Source: Vibrio hyugaensis (GTDB lineage Bacteria > Pseudomonadota > Gammaproteobacteria > Enterobacterales > Vibrionaceae). Taken from it: a stretch of DNA of 64,000 nt. Shown one piece after another: positions 54,961-64,000 of this stretch; position 1 is the stretch's first letter; each line of letters begins with the position of its first letter. The notes under the pieces were generated by a model. The model was given only the letters and a program-made list of their open reading frames with translations, ran no database searches and was not told the DNA's origin. The stretch spans positions 372,001 to 436,000 of the forward strand of contig NZ_CP025795.1 in assembly GCF_002906655.1 (NCBI RefSeq). Reading direction: 5' to 3'. The translations under genes were made by a program, and so were the position numbers.

Positions 54961-55890
54961 GTGGATGCTAAATTAGTTATTGCGTTAAATGAGTTCTTTT
55001 ATGTGGCCAAAGGTCTGGTCGTTATCATCGCTATTGTGTCGGTACTGACTGGCATCATGCGAGAGTATATCCCTCAAGATAAACTCCAAGCGACGCTGAC
55101 CAAACACGATAAATGGGGAACCTTGTTAGGCGCATTGTTCGGGATGCTGACCCCATTTTGTAGCGCAGCCGTGGTTCCGGTGACCATGGCAATGGCGTCA
55201 ATGGGCGCATCATTAGGTACTGTGATGAGCTTCATCATCTCGGCGCCACTGTGTAACTTCATCGTATTGGCGATGGTGTATGCGGCGTTTGGATTGAAGA
55301 TCACTCTGGTGTACTTCTTGGTGACCTTCACCGCTGCGGTTCTAGGTGGCTACTTGATTTCTAAATCACCTTGGAGAAACGAGATCAAACGCGGAGCTGA
55401 GCTTGAAGACACCAAAAACAAAGGCTGTTCAGGTTCAAACAAAAACACAGGCAACACTTGTGGCGTAGCCCCTTCTTCTGCATCAAGAATGCGTAATGCA
55501 ATGGGTGGTGCTTGGGCTTTATTTAAGCGAATCATCCCGTATGTACTATTGGGTGCGGCGATCAGTGGATTCTCGGCAGCTTACTTACCAGCAGACTTGG
55601 TAGAGAAATACGTGGGCGGAGATAGCTTCCAATCTATCGTGGTCGCTTCCTTGATTGGTATCCCGCTTTACCTACGTATCGAGATGGCGATACCGCTACT
55701 TAACGTGTTAATTGCTAAAGGAATGGGCTTAGGCGCAGCATTAGCACTAATTATTGGTGGTACAGGTGCCAGTTTGCCTGAAATCGCGCTAGTATCTGCA
55801 GTTCTAAAAAGAAAAGCCGTAATCGCGTTTGTAGGAATCGTCTTAACGACAGCCATCATTGGTGGCGCTATCTTCCAATACGTTGTGTAA
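54961..55890 (+). CDS. ArsP/YraQ-like permease (DUF318)
   Basis: A 309-residue permease with about eight helices. It has TPFCSAAVVPVTMAM near residue 65, a metal-like CSGSNKNTGNTCG loop near residue 161 and IPLYLRIEMAIPLLNVL in the second half. The family exports organoarsenicals or metals, or has unknown substrates. The start is most likely the GTG at 54961: the longer frame from 54859 overlaps the promoter/operator and codes for poorly conserved residues. It begins an operon with ArsR. Confidence 0.82.
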   Translation: MDAKLVIALNEFFYVAKGLVVIIAIVSVLTGIMREYIPQDKLQATLTKHDKWGTLLGALFGMLTPFCSAAVVPVTMAMASMGASLGTVMSFIISAPLCNFIVLAMVYAAFGLKITLVYFLVTFTAAVLGGYLISKSPWRNEIKRGAELEDTKNKGCSGSNKNTGNTCGVAPSSASRMRNAMGGAWALFKRIIPYVLLGAAISGFSAAYLPADLVEKYVGGDSFQSIVVASLIGIPLYLRIEMAIPLLNVLIAKGMGLGAALALIIGGTGASLPEIALVSAVLKRKAVIAFVGIVLTTAIIGGAIFQYVV

Positions 55891-55966
55891 AATCGGTTAC
55901 TCAGAACAATACAAAACTTCGCGCCGTTCATAGAGAGTGGCGCTATTCAGTTGGAAGGGTAAAACC

Positions 55967-56359
55967 ATGATGGATGAAAAATACATTGATTCGCTAAAAG
56001 CCTTATCAGAACCGAATCGACTGCGATTGTTCTGGTTGTTCCTGCATGTAGATGAATGCATGGCAGTGGCTGAGGCAATCGACATCATTGGTGAAACTCA
56101 ATACAACGTGTCTCGTAATCTTAAAATGCTCTACAAAGCTGGCCTGCTCAACCATGAGAAGAAAGGCAAGTGGGTGTTCTACACCTTAAAAGAGCAAACC
56201 GCTCCGCACTGTAAAGCCTTGGTCGACTCAGTAAGACACTTGCCTGAAGACGATTTCAAAGAAGTGGCCAAACGTTGCCTGATTCGTTTATCAATGCGAG
56301 TTGATGGCGAATGTGTTATCGGTCCAGACAGCGAGATATGGCACAGCAAGATTAGCTAG
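55967..56359 (+). CDS. ArsR family transcriptional regulator
   Basis: A 130-residue winged-helix regulator: LKALSEPNRLRLFWLFLHVDECMAVAEAIDIIGETQYNVSRNLKMLYKAGLLNHEKKGKWVFYTL. The classic ELCVCDL metal box is replaced by a segment with one Cys (DECMAVAE). Two further cysteines are at KRCLIRL and GECVIG. It probably represses the permease operon at the palindrome 54890-54923. ATG 55967 has GGAAGG before it. Confidence 0.88.
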   Translation: MMDEKYIDSLKALSEPNRLRLFWLFLHVDECMAVAEAIDIIGETQYNVSRNLKMLYKAGLLNHEKKGKWVFYTLKEQTAPHCKALVDSVRHLPEDDFKEVAKRCLIRLSMRVDGECVIGPDSEIWHSKIS

Positions 56360-56461
56360 TTCTCAATAAAATGAAGCGCGATAAAAAGAGACGTGATAAC
56401 GAGATACGCAATAAAGGGATGCCTAATACCGGTATTCCCGATGAAAATGGTGGTGTGAACT

Positions 56462-56902
56462 ATGAATACCTACACTCAGAAAGAGCTCGATTCTATTCTT
56501 GAACAGCACAAACTCTGGCTAGAAAACCAAGGCGGTCAGCGTGCACAATTACGTAATGCCGACTTAAGTCACTTAGAACTTCAAAACCTTGACCTGCGTT
56601 GTGCTAACCTAATCCGCACTAACTTCAGTGGCGCAGATTTATCGGGCACGAACATGAATGAGGCTGACATCACTTACGCCAATTTCAGCCATGCAAAGCT
56701 GAACAACACCACGTTCCGCGATGCAGATTTACGAAATGCAGACATGAGTTACGCGCAAATGCTAGACGTTGATTTGTATCGTGCCGATCTATTTCGCACA
56801 AACTTTGCGAACACAAACGTAAGTGATGATGCCTTTCATCAAGCCGCTTCAAAAGGCACGCTTATCACGTTAACTAAGCCGAATGGTGCTCTCTGTGTTT
56901 AA
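56462..56902 (+). CDS. Pentapeptide-repeat protein
   Basis: A 146-residue protein with about 13 pentapeptide units of the A(D/N)LXX type from residue 30 to 130 (for example LRNADLSHLELQNLDLR and FRDADLRNADMSYAQ). The repeats make a right-handed quadrilateral helix; some relatives shield gyrase, most have no known role. It follows ArsR by 102 bases and may share its operon. No signal peptide is seen. Confidence 0.85.
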   Translation: MNTYTQKELDSILEQHKLWLENQGGQRAQLRNADLSHLELQNLDLRCANLIRTNFSGADLSGTNMNEADITYANFSHAKLNNTTFRDADLRNADMSYAQMLDVDLYRADLFRTNFANTNVSDDAFHQAASKGTLITLTKPNGALCV

Positions 56903-56960
56903 AAAATGTACTTTTCACGTAATCGATGAACATTAAGTTGGTTAAGTGTTTGAATGGTAG

Positions 56961-57923
56961 CTACTTATTTTCTGAACGATATAGCACCTTAATGGTATTC
57001 CGTAACCACAACAGTTTTGGGTTGTAAGCATTACGTTTGTGCCAAATCATGGTGAACGGGATCAGCAGTTTATCTTGTTGAGTTTGTTCTAATGGAATGG
57101 GTAAGCACACCAAATCTGGATGCAGCTTTTTGGTGTAACTGCCGCAGTACTGCGGTGCTGTGGTCAGCATATTGTGGTGTGGTTGCGCGGCCATAAACAG
57201 AGACTGTTCAAAGCTCGACATGGTTAAGCCAATAGAGCGTTGTAAGCCAAGTTCACTCAACACTTCGTCCAGTGCCCACGTCTCACTCTTTTCCCAAACA
57301 ATGTTGATGTGTTGGTAACTCAAAAAGGTCTCAAGGTTCCATTCCTGCTCTAATGCGGGGTGATCTTTGTGTAGGTACACCATAGGTAAATCTGAGAACA
57401 GCACTTCGAAATCAAGAAAGTAAGGAAGTAGGTCGAGTGACTCTTTTGAGCGGGGATGACTCTCTCTGCCGGTAAAGCCGATGTCTGCTTCTCCACGCAC
57501 AATCGCGTCGAGTGAATCGTAATCCCAGTTACTGGTTTTGACTTTCGCATCTGGGTACCGCTGGTGGATTGCAACAAGAAGATCATCAAGAATCGTCAGC
57601 ACTAAAGGTGACTCAATGGTCAGGTCAAAGCGCACGCCTTTGGGTGCTATATCGCTGCGCTTCTCCGCAATTTGACTGCCAATTTGTAGCCATTCCGCAA
57701 GATCCTGCTCCATGCTTTGCGCTAATGGAGTCGGTGCTAATCCTTTCGGTGTTTTCACAAACAGAGGATCATCAAACCAGTCACGAAGCTTATTGAGCGA
57801 TTTACTCACTGTTGACGGCGTGACGTTCAATTTCTTCGATGCTTTGGAAACACTCTGCTCTTGCAGTAGCAATTGCAGAGTGAACAGCAGGTTGAGATCA
57901 AGACGGGCTAGTGATTTCTTCAT
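56961..57923 (-). CDS. yidZ: YidZ-like LysR regulator
   Basis: A 320-residue LTTR close to E. coli YidZ (319 residues): [56 protein letters not shown], and [34 protein letters not shown] later. I use the second Met (57923) because YidZ begins MKKSI at that point. It overlaps the mdtL end by 26 bases and lies downstream of it, as in E. coli. Confidence 0.9.
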   Translation of the reverse strand: MKKSLARLDLNLLFTLQLLLQEQSVSKASKKLNVTPSTVSKSLNKLRDWFDDPLFVKTPKGLAPTPLAQSMEQDLAEWLQIGSQIAEKRSDIAPKGVRFDLTIESPLVLTILDDLLVAIHQRYPDAKVKTSNWDYDSLDAIVRGEADIGFTGRESHPRSKESLDLLPYFLDFEVLFSDLPMVYLHKDHPALEQEWNLETFLSYQHINIVWEKSETWALDEVLSELGLQRSIGLTMSSFEQSLFMAAQPHHNMLTTAPQYCGSYTKKLHPDLVCLPIPLEQTQQDKLLIPFTMIWHKRNAYNPKLLWLRNTIKVLYRSENK

Positions 57924-59088
57924 AGTGACTTTCATGAGCAGGCTTAGGAATAAATAGTATTAGAGCCAAGCTGATTGCGCCACCTATAGCTAACACAAAC
58001 ACCAACATATTCAGCGCATTAACGCCGATTAAACCCATAAACCAGATGTAGAGGGCAGAGCAACACACTTGAGCAATGCCTAGTAGGGAGCTTGCTACAC
58101 CAGCACGCAGAGAGAAAGGGCTGAGCGCTTGACTCATGGCCACGCCAAAGCCAATCGAGAAGCCTGCGCAAATCAGCCCAAATCCGAATAAGTAAAATGG
58201 GATTCCCCATTGGTTTAGATGCGCAAAACCAATCACCATCGCAGCACTGACAAGAAAGGTTTGCGAAGTCAGCATCAGAGTACGTTGCTTAAAGTAAGAC
58301 AATGCCAATGGCGCAGAGAAAGAAGTGATCATACTGACTAATGCTGTGCCTGCCATGACAGAAGAATAGCCACCACGATCAAAACCAAGTTCGCCCATCA
58401 CCAGCATTGGAGAGATATTCACGTAGGTAAGAATGGTGGTCACGCCGATGGCCGTAATGATGAGTCGGCTGATAAAAAAGCGCTCCGCGAACATTTCTTG
58501 GGTAGAAGCTGAAGCGGTGTTTTGCTGTGGTATTATGCTAGGCTTTGATTCTTTCAGCACCAAGATCGAAAGCAAACAAACTACCACACCCATGCCTGCC
58601 ATTGTGGTGAACAGGCTTGGCCAAGGGAATTTGAGCATAATGAGATGGCCAACAACGGGGGCGATGACAGGAATGATGCAGGTAATGCCGTTAAGCATCG
58701 ACAGCACCTTAGCGCGGCGTTTGTCATCCAATGTGTCGCGCAGAATAGCAAAAGCAACCACATAGCAAGAGCCAGCCCCAATACCTTGGGCAAATCGAGC
58801 AATTAAAAACGTCGTGGATTGCTCAGCCATGCTACCAAGTAGTGATGCCGCAATGAAGATCGCAGCGCCAGCCATAGCCACCGGTTTTCGACCAATGGAG
58901 TCGGCGATCTTCCCTGCAAACAACATAGTCGTTGCCATACCAGCAAGGTAGATAGAGAACGCAATGTGTAACTGTGATTCACTGGCGTTTAAATCCTCGG
59001 CAATTTGTGGCAAACCTACAAGGTAAAGATCAATCGCGGTAGGATAGAGTAATACAAGGGAAAAACTACAAAGCAGAAAACGAAACAT
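57898..59088 (-). CDS. mdtL: Multidrug efflux MFS transporter MdtL-like
   Basis: A 396-residue drug exporter of the MdtL type. Twelve helices are predicted, and the sequence closely follows E. coli Mdt[71 protein letters not shown] set the start at 59088 because GAGG precedes it; the longer frame lacks support. It forms an operon with yidZ. Confidence 0.93.
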   Translation of the reverse strand: MFRFLLCSFSLVLLYPTAIDLYLVGLPQIAEDLNASESQLHIAFSIYLAGMATTMLFAGKIADSIGRKPVAMAGAAIFIAASLLGSMAEQSTTFLIARFAQGIGAGSCYVVAFAILRDTLDDKRRAKVLSMLNGITCIIPVIAPVVGHLIMLKFPWPSLFTTMAGMGVVVCLLSILVLKESKPSIIPQQNTASASTQEMFAERFFISRLIITAIGVTTILTYVNISPMLVMGELGFDRGGYSSVMAGTALVSMITSFSAPLALSYFKQRTLMLTSQTFLVSAAMVIGFAHLNQWGIPFYLFGFGLICAGFSIGFGVAMSQALSPFSLRAGVASSLLGIAQVCCSALYIWFMGLIGVNALNMLVFVLAIGGAISLALILFIPKPAHESHYEEITSPS

Positions 59089-59146
59089 GACAACCTCACT
59101 AACAGTTGATGAGGATAATAGTGTGCTAAACGTTTGCCTGCGAGTG

Positions 59147-59170
59147 GGAAATACGACCGTAGATATTTCC
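59147..59170. promoter_or_regulatory. Inverted repeat upstream of mdtL, candidate YidZ operator
   Basis: GGAAATA (59147-59153) and TATTTCC (59164-59170) form a perfect seven-base inverted repeat with a ten-base spacer, between the divergent mdtL and acetyltransferase genes. The LysR regulator YidZ is encoded in the same operon, so this could be its site. Inferred only. Confidence 0.4.
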
Positions 59171-59220
59171 ATTTACGACATACCCTGTATGAAATGGGTG
59201 TAAAAACAGCAAGGATGATT

Positions 59221-59691
59221 ATGATTACCATTGAAAAGTACACGCCATGCCGTCATGAGCAAACCCTTGAGCTGCAAGTCTTAGAAGATCAAGCTCAGTT
59301 TACGGTTGAGAATATTGGTAAGCGATTGGAAAGTCTTAAACCGACAGAGCTGCCTCATTTGATCCTTGAAGATGATCGTGTGGTCGGGTTCTTTTTATTT
59401 GATGCTGCGTACAGTGCAGATTATGACTTCTGCCCTCAAAGAAGTTTAGGTGTTCGCTCATTACTGGTGGATCATCGTCATCAAGGCAAAGGCATTGCCA
59501 AGCGAGCCATCAGCCAGTTTGCTGATTTTGCCAAACTACATTACCCAGCGTTTGATTTTCTCTGTTTGACCGTTAATTGCCGAAATATACCAGCGTATCA
59601 GTGTTATCTAAAAGCGGGGTTTGAAGACATGAATAAATTGTATCACGGTGGCCCAGTTGGACCTCAGTACATCATGCGACAAGCGCTCTAG
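59221..59691 (+). CDS. GNAT family N-acetyltransferase
   Basis: A 156-residue acetyltransferase with SLGVRSLLVDHRHQGKGIAKRAISQFADFAK (Q/RxxGxG/A acetyl-CoA loop near residue 88) and NIPAYQCYLKAGFEDMNKLYHGGPVGPQYIM at the end. The ATG at 59221 has AAGGA five bases before it; the longer frame has no site. Substrate unknown. It is divergent from mdtL. Confidence 0.87.
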   Translation: MITIEKYTPCRHEQTLELQVLEDQAQFTVENIGKRLESLKPTELPHLILEDDRVVGFFLFDAAYSADYDFCPQRSLGVRSLLVDHRHQGKGIAKRAISQFADFAKLHYPAFDFLCLTVNCRNIPAYQCYLKAGFEDMNKLYHGGPVGPQYIMRQAL

Positions 59692-59781
59692 TAAGAGTAA
59701 AATAAAAGATTGTATCAGCTCAGACTTTGCAATAAATTCAATGGAATTGAATGATTAAGAAGAACGACTCAAGGAAGAGAT

Positions 59782-60240
59782 GTGAAGATTGAAATCGACA
59801 ATTTAGAAAGAACAGCAGTCATCGCATTGTTAGAAGAACATCTGCAAGACATGTACGCCACGTCGCCACCAGAGAGCGTGCACACGTTAGATTTGGATAA
59901 GCTCAAAGCGCCAGAAGTGACATTTTGGACCGGATGGAAGGGTGAACAACTGCTTGGGTGTGCTGCGATTAAAGAGTTGGATGACCAACACGCGGAGCTG
60001 AAATCCATGCGCACCACGCCAGCGGCAAGAAACCAAGGAGTGGCATCTCAATTATTGATTCATGTGATTGAGCAAGCGAAGCAAAAAGGCTTGCAGCGCT
60101 TGAGTTTAGAAACGGGCTCGATGGAGTTTTTTAAACCTGCGCGCCTGTTGTATGAAAAGCATGGCTTTGCGTACTGCGAGCCGTTCGGTGATTACGAACT
60201 CGATCCGAACAGCCAATTCATGACCCTAGAACTGAGCTAG
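59782..60240 (+). CDS. GNAT family N-acetyltransferase
   Basis: A 152-residue acetyltransferase with LKSMRTTPAARNQGVASQLLIHVIEQAKQKGLQRLSLETGS near residue 73 (acetyl-CoA loop NQGVAS) and LLYEKHGFAYCEPFGDY near the end. It uses GTG as start, with AAGGAAGAGA upstream. It follows the previous acetyltransferase by 90 bases on the same strand, perhaps in one transcript. Confidence 0.87.
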   Translation: MKIEIDNLERTAVIALLEEHLQDMYATSPPESVHTLDLDKLKAPEVTFWTGWKGEQLLGCAAIKELDDQHAELKSMRTTPAARNQGVASQLLIHVIEQAKQKGLQRLSLETGSMEFFKPARLLYEKHGFAYCEPFGDYELDPNSQFMTLELS

Positions 60241-60275
60241 GGTCACTAATATTTAGTTAGCTGAATCCAAACGAT

Positions 60276-60788
60276 TTAGAAATTTAGATTCAAGTTGATG
60301 GTTGGCGACAAGAGGTCTGAACGCTCGTCAGCCAATCGCTTTCTCTTCTCTTTCAGACGCTTGGCATTGTCTTTGTCTGGATTGCCATCAAGTTGATTAT
60401 CGATGACCGAGATTTCAGTATCGATCTCTTGGATGCGTTGTTGGCGTTGATATTCTTGATGACCTAACTGGTAGTTCTCGATGAACTCTTTGCTGCTGCA
60501 CACACCGTAATATTCTTTGCCTTCGATACCGACAGTGTAACCATTGTCTGGTGAGCAATATTGGATCGTACCTTTATCAAAACCTTCTTTCCATTTCGCT
60601 CGGTCTGGTGTCACCCCCGCTTCACCACAGTCTTCGGTATAGCTATTAATAACGTTTGGATCGTTGCCGTCTCGGCCATCTTGATAACCTACCTTGTACC
60701 AGTTCGCCGTCTTGCACTCATCCGGAGACATGCTGGCGCAACCAGAGAGCAAAGTGAGTAAAGCTAGGGGGATTAGCGCTCTTTTCAT
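60276..60788 (-). CDS. DUF2799 lipoprotein
   Basis: A 170-residue lipoprotein with a lipobox (LLSGC, Cys17). MSPDECKTANWYKVGYQDGRDG and the later WKEGFDKGTIQYC and GYTVG segments fit DUF2799. A coiled-coil region follows (residues 110-155). Function unknown. It is convergent with the acetyltransferase gene. Confidence 0.85.
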   Translation of the reverse strand: MKRALIPLALLTLLSGCASMSPDECKTANWYKVGYQDGRDGNDPNVINSYTEDCGEAGVTPDRAKWKEGFDKGTIQYCSPDNGYTVGIEGKEYYGVCSSKEFIENYQLGHQEYQRQQRIQEIDTEISVIDNQLDGNPDKDNAKRLKEKRKRLADERSDLLSPTINLNLNF

Positions 60789-61048
60789 CAGTTACTGTCC
60801 TTTAAACAAAATCGAATTGATAACTCGAGTGTAAAATGAACACTGTTCATATCAATGGTTGAAATCATTGTATTCACAATTGTAGTGACTCATCAGCGTG
60901 AGTGATAAGTTCACCACGCTGAATGAGAGGGTGTTTGATTAATATTATTCACGGATTTTGCCTTTGTGGTATCAATTCGATAGCCTTTGCTCCAAAGTAA
61001 GTGAACAAGATGTGCATCTAAACAAGTATCGTCAGTGAGGTTAGAACA

Positions 61049-61759
61049 TTGAGCGACCAATCAACCGTCGTCATTATTGAGGATGAATCTGCCATCGCAG
61101 AGAATCTGATTCATGTATTAGAGATGGATGGCTACCACGCAGAGTGGTTTGCAACGGCAGGAGAGGGCTTGGCCTTTTTAGAACGCAACTCCGCAGCGTT
61201 ACTTGTGTTAGACGTAGGCTTGCCGGATGGCAATGGTTTTGAATTGTGCAAAACCATCCGTGAGTTTTCTGATATTCCCATTATCTTTCTCACCGCAAGA
61301 AGCGATGAAATTGACCGAGTGGTAGGCTTGGAGATTGGCGCGGATGATTACGTGACGAAGCCATTTAGCCCGCGCGAAATGTTGGCGCGCATTAAGCTTA
61401 GAATCAAAGCCAAAACGCCAATGAAGGAGCACAAACCGGAGCCTGTGGCTGTTCCAGAACAACCTCAATTGAGCCATGATTTGGTTGCGCAAAACTTCGA
61501 CTATGGTGTGGGTGGGCAAATGCTTGGGCTGACCGCAGTCGAATTTAAGATCCTCGATAAACTGATTTCCGTCTCTTCCAATGTATTGAGCCGAGAGCAG
61601 CTCATGGTCGCTGCTGACATGGCGCCGGAAGCTGCGTACGAGCGCAATATCGATACCCACATCAAAGCTATTCGCCATAAGTTGAAGCCGTTTGAGATGT
61701 CTGAACGCATCTGTACCAAGCGTGGCTTTGGTTACTTTTACTGCATTAAAGGTGAATGA
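61049..61759 (+). CDS. creB: Two-component response regulator CreB
   Basis: A 236-residue OmpR-type regulator. The receiver domain has E11-D12, phosphoacceptor D55 (VLDVGLPDGNGFEL) and K104 (TKPFSPREM); the winged-helix domain follows after residue 135. It starts at TTG with GAGG eight bases upstream. It is followed by creC, whose ATG overlaps its stop. CreBC respond to cell-wall or carbon signals in Enterobacteria. No cre box (two TTCAC-like repeats) was found upstream. Confidence 0.92.
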   Translation: MSDQSTVVIIEDESAIAENLIHVLEMDGYHAEWFATAGEGLAFLERNSAALLVLDVGLPDGNGFELCKTIREFSDIPIIFLTARSDEIDRVVGLEIGADDYVTKPFSPREMLARIKLRIKAKTPMKEHKPEPVAVPEQPQLSHDLVAQNFDYGVGGQMLGLTAVEFKILDKLISVSSNVLSREQLMVAADMAPEAAYERNIDTHIKAIRHKLKPFEMSERICTKRGFGYFYCIKGE

Positions 61760-63201
61760 TGAATCGCTGGCCGAAGATCCCGCTTGGACTCAGACTGTTT
61801 TTTCTCTACTTCATCTTAGTCGGAATGACGGCTTACATGGTGAGCAAAACGGTCGTCCAAGAACTTAAGCCAACCGTGCGCCAAACCACCGAAGAGACGC
61901 TGGTGGATATGGCGAACTTGCTTGCGGTATTGGCGGAAGAAGACGTTGCAAACGGAAAGTTGCCTGAGAGTCGCTTCTCCAAACTACTAGCGGCTTATGG
62001 GCAGCGAGAACCTCAAGCGCGCATTTGGGAAATTGGCAAAAAAGCGATTAACCATCGAATTTACATTACCGACAAACAAGGCATCGTGATTGCGGACTCT
62101 TGGCAGCAAGACGTTGGCAAAGACTACTCGCAATGGAATGATGTGTATCTCACTTTGCGTGGTCAATACGGGGCGCGCAGTACCATCGAAGACCCGAAAG
62201 ATCCGCTCTCAACCGTTATGCACGTTGCTGCGCCCATTTACCACAAAGGCGAAATCATTGGCAGCGTGACGGTGGCAAAATCCAATCGCTCAGTACAACC
62301 CTTCATCGATCTTTCTAAACGCAATGTGTTGTTTTGGATGGTGTGGATGAGTGGTTTAGTGCTATTGGCAGGGGCATTGTTTGCTTGGCGAATTCACTCG
62401 GCACTGAACAAGCTAGAAGACTACGCGACCAAAATGGGTGAGGGTGAAAAGGTTTCTAAGCCGACATTTCGTATCTTTTATGAGTACGGCACGCTAAGCG
62501 ACGCATTAGAGAAAATGCGCAACCAACTCGATGGTAAACAGTATGTGGAAGAGTACGTGCAGACGCTGACTCATGAGTTGAAAAGCCCGTTATCAGCAAT
62601 TAAAGGCGCGAGTGAAATATTGCAAATGCCGTTGCCTGAAGAAAAGGTCACACGCTTTGCTGGCAACATTGAGCGAGAGAGCGACCGCATGCAGTCATTG
62701 ATTGATAAGTTGCTAGAACTTGCTCGTCTTGAAAAGCGCCCTGAGCTAGAGCAAGTCGAAGCTATCTCGCTAAAACAAATGGTCAATGAAGTGGTTGAAT
62801 CGGCGGATGCGCGCTTGAGTGCTAAGTCGGTCGATGCCAACATCCAAATTGATGACCATCTCACCGTGCTTGGTGATGCCTTCTTACTGAAACAAGCCGT
62901 TTTTAACCTGATGGACAATGCGCTGGATTTTGTTCATTCAGAGGGATGCATTGAATGGACAACTGAGGTCACGAAAGAGAAGGTGTGCTTGTCGATTTTC
63001 AATTCAGGCCCTCACATTCCCGACTACGCAATGCCTCGTTTGACTGAGCGCTTCTATTCCCTCGCTCGAGAAAATGGTGTTAAGAGTACTGGGCTTGGGC
63101 TTAATTTTGTTGAGCAAGTGATCAAGCTGCACAAAGGTAAGTTGCAAGTAGAGAACGTCGATTCTGGCGTGAAAGTGACCCTGATTTTACCAACTCCATA
63201 G
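61756..63201 (+). CDS. creC: Sensor histidine kinase CreC
   Basis: A 481-residue inner-membrane histidine kinase with a first transmembrane helix at residues 11-31, a periplasmic domain up to about residue 188 (YITDKQGIVIADSWQQDVGKDYSQWNDVYLTLRGQYGARST resembles E. coli CreC), a second helix near residues 190-211, an H-box THELKSP (H273) and N-box NLMDNAL. It phosphorylates CreB. Its start overlaps the creB stop by four bases. Confidence 0.93.
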   Translation: MMNRWPKIPLGLRLFFLYFILVGMTAYMVSKTVVQELKPTVRQTTEETLVDMANLLAVLAEEDVANGKLPESRFSKLLAAYGQREPQARIWEIGKKAINHRIYITDKQGIVIADSWQQDVGKDYSQWNDVYLTLRGQYGARSTIEDPKDPLSTVMHVAAPIYHKGEIIGSVTVAKSNRSVQPFIDLSKRNVLFWMVWMSGLVLLAGALFAWRIHSALNKLEDYATKMGEGEKVSKPTFRIFYEYGTLSDALEKMRNQLDGKQYVEEYVQTLTHELKSPLSAIKGASEILQMPLPEEKVTRFAGNIERESDRMQSLIDKLLELARLEKRPELEQVEAISLKQMVNEVVESADARLSAKSVDANIQIDDHLTVLGDAFLLKQAVFNLMDNALDFVHSEGCIEWTTEVTKEKVCLSIFNSGPHIPDYAMPRLTERFYSLARENGVKSTGLGLNFVEQVIKLHKGKLQVENVDSGVKVTLILPTP

Positions 63202-63276
63202 AAACTCCACATTAGCTCCATTCGTTCTCCAAATTGCTGATTTAGATTACTCCCATCAGCAAATGGAGAATGAAAC

Positions 63277-64000
63277 ATGAAAAAGATCCTCAATAACCAA
63301 CTCGGCACGAAGTTAGCCTTCGTGCTGTTTTTGTTTGTCTTACTGCAAATCCCGCTTTCAATGGTCACAGGGCTGATCTCAGAGCGCTCATATCGCCAAG
63401 ATGAAGTCAGAAACGACATCGCACGCAGCAGCAGCGGCGAGCAGCGCATCATTGGCCCATTCATCATGGTTAACTACACCGAAACCAGTTACCGAGATGA
63501 CAAAGCACAGATTAAAGAGCGTCGTAAATTCCTGTTACCCAGCACTTTCGATATGAGCGCGAATCTGGACAGTTTTGAGAAGTATCGTGGCATTTACCGC
63601 GCGCGTTTATACAAAGCACAAGTGGCACTGAAAGGCACTTTTGATGCAGACGATCTCGCGGCGTTGCAGGGGCTTGATATTGAAAACATGAGCCTAGTCG
63701 TTGGCATTGAAGACAGCCGTGGATTGATTCGTTTGGATGACATGACCATGGCGAGCTCTGATATTGAAGTCGAGCCGGGAACAGGGTTAGACCAGTTACC
63801 ACAAGGCTTCCACAGTGCTCTGACACTTGCAGACCTAAACAAAGAACAACCTTTGGCTTTCGATCTTAACTTCTTGCTGCAAGGGATGGGTCAGCTTCAA
63901 GTCACACCAATCGGCAGTCAAACAACGGTTGAGCTCTCTTCAACATGGGCGCATCCAAGCTTTATTGGTGATTACTTACCAGTCTCGTCAGAGGTCTCTG
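63277..64000 (+). CDS. creD: Inner-membrane protein CreD, 3' end beyond the window
   Basis: An open frame from the ATG at 63277 runs to the window edge without a stop (241 codons visible). The start reads MKKILNNQLGTKLAFVLFLFVLLQIPLSMV, a transmembrane helix, followed by the periplasmic CreD part (SERSYRQDEVRNDIARSSSG). GGAG lies before the ATG. CreD belongs with CreBC. The remaining C-terminal helices lie outside. Confidence 0.9.
   Translation, partial: MKKILNNQLGTKLAFVLFLFVLLQIPLSMVTGLISERSYRQDEVRNDIARSSSGEQRIIGPFIMVNYTETSYRDDKAQIKERRKFLLPSTFDMSANLDSFEKYRGIYRARLYKAQVALKGTFDADDLAALQGLDIENMSLVVGIEDSRGLIRLDDMTMASSDIEVEPGTGLDQLPQGFHSALTLADLNKEQPLAFDLNFLLQGMGQLQVTPIGSQTTVELSSTWAHPSFIGDYLPVSSEVS

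Noticed and set aside
60789..61048. A cre box (paired TTCAC repeats) in front of creB
   Set aside because: TTCAC occurs once near 60910, but no second copy follows at the six-base spacing.
1..64000. tRNA, rRNA, CRISPR array, insertion sequence or attachment site
   Set aside because: I saw no cloverleaf-like gene, repeat-spacer pattern, transposase frame or integrase in the window.

Overview
The window looks like a stretch of a Vibrio replicon, most likely the second chromosome of a Harveyi-clade species such as V. parahaemolyticus or V. alginolyticus. That placement rests on recalled protein families and gene neighbourhoods (creBCD, mdtL-yidZ, yjiHG with an M20 peptidase), moderate G+C and Vibrio-style bidirectional terminators; no search was run. 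I saw no rRNA, tRNA, insertion sequence, integrase, prophage or CRISPR array. The content is ordinary accessory chromosome: transporters, envelope proteins, stress and redox enzymes, and many LysR regulators.

Layout. 1-5000: a yjiH-yjiG-M20 peptidase operon, a DUF1232 protein, an orphan small protein and a DAACS symporter. 5200-9100: an operon for an outer-membrane barrel, a POTRA-less BamA-like barrel and a DUF4056 exported protein, divergent from a TetR regulator with a tandem palindrome between them. 9100-13700: a DUF1835-like protein, an MFS exporter, a LysR regulator and a divergent YdhR/membrane-protein pair. 13767-17834: a 1355-residue protein I do not recognise. 18000-21800: an orphan wza-wzb-wzc export/kinase operon with no glycosyltransferases beside it. 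22300-28000: nfsA, marC, a patatin, and a photolyase-fasciclin-flavin reductase cluster. 28000-31000: a DUF6482-like protein followed by a DUF1800-DUF1501 pair. 31000-43500: trhO, hydrolases, a penicillin-binding protein, three outer-membrane or exported proteins, two LysR regulators around a small monooxygenase, and fpr.

43500-50300 is an AaeXAB-like efflux operon (FUSC protein, NodT-type outer-membrane channel, DUF1656, HlyD adaptor) continuing into an ion channel and an AI-2E family transporter. Its FUSC gene is split by a one-base frame change. 50700-56900: an EamA exporter, a double-domain PTPS protein with a TTG start, a LysR/hydrolase pair, and a permease-ArsR-pentapeptide operon behind a palindromic operator that overlaps a good promoter. 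57000-64000: yidZ-mdtL, two acetyltransferases, a DUF2799 lipoprotein, and creB-creC-creD, with creD cut by the window edge.

The most promising leads are the 1355-residue protein, the orphan wza-wzb-wzc operon with a possible opposite-strand small RNA in its leader region, the BamA-like/DUF4056 operon, the frame-split FUSC gene, and the ArsR-type operator/promoter. Several start codons were moved from the longest reading frame to the one with a Shine-Dalgarno sequence; each entry says so.
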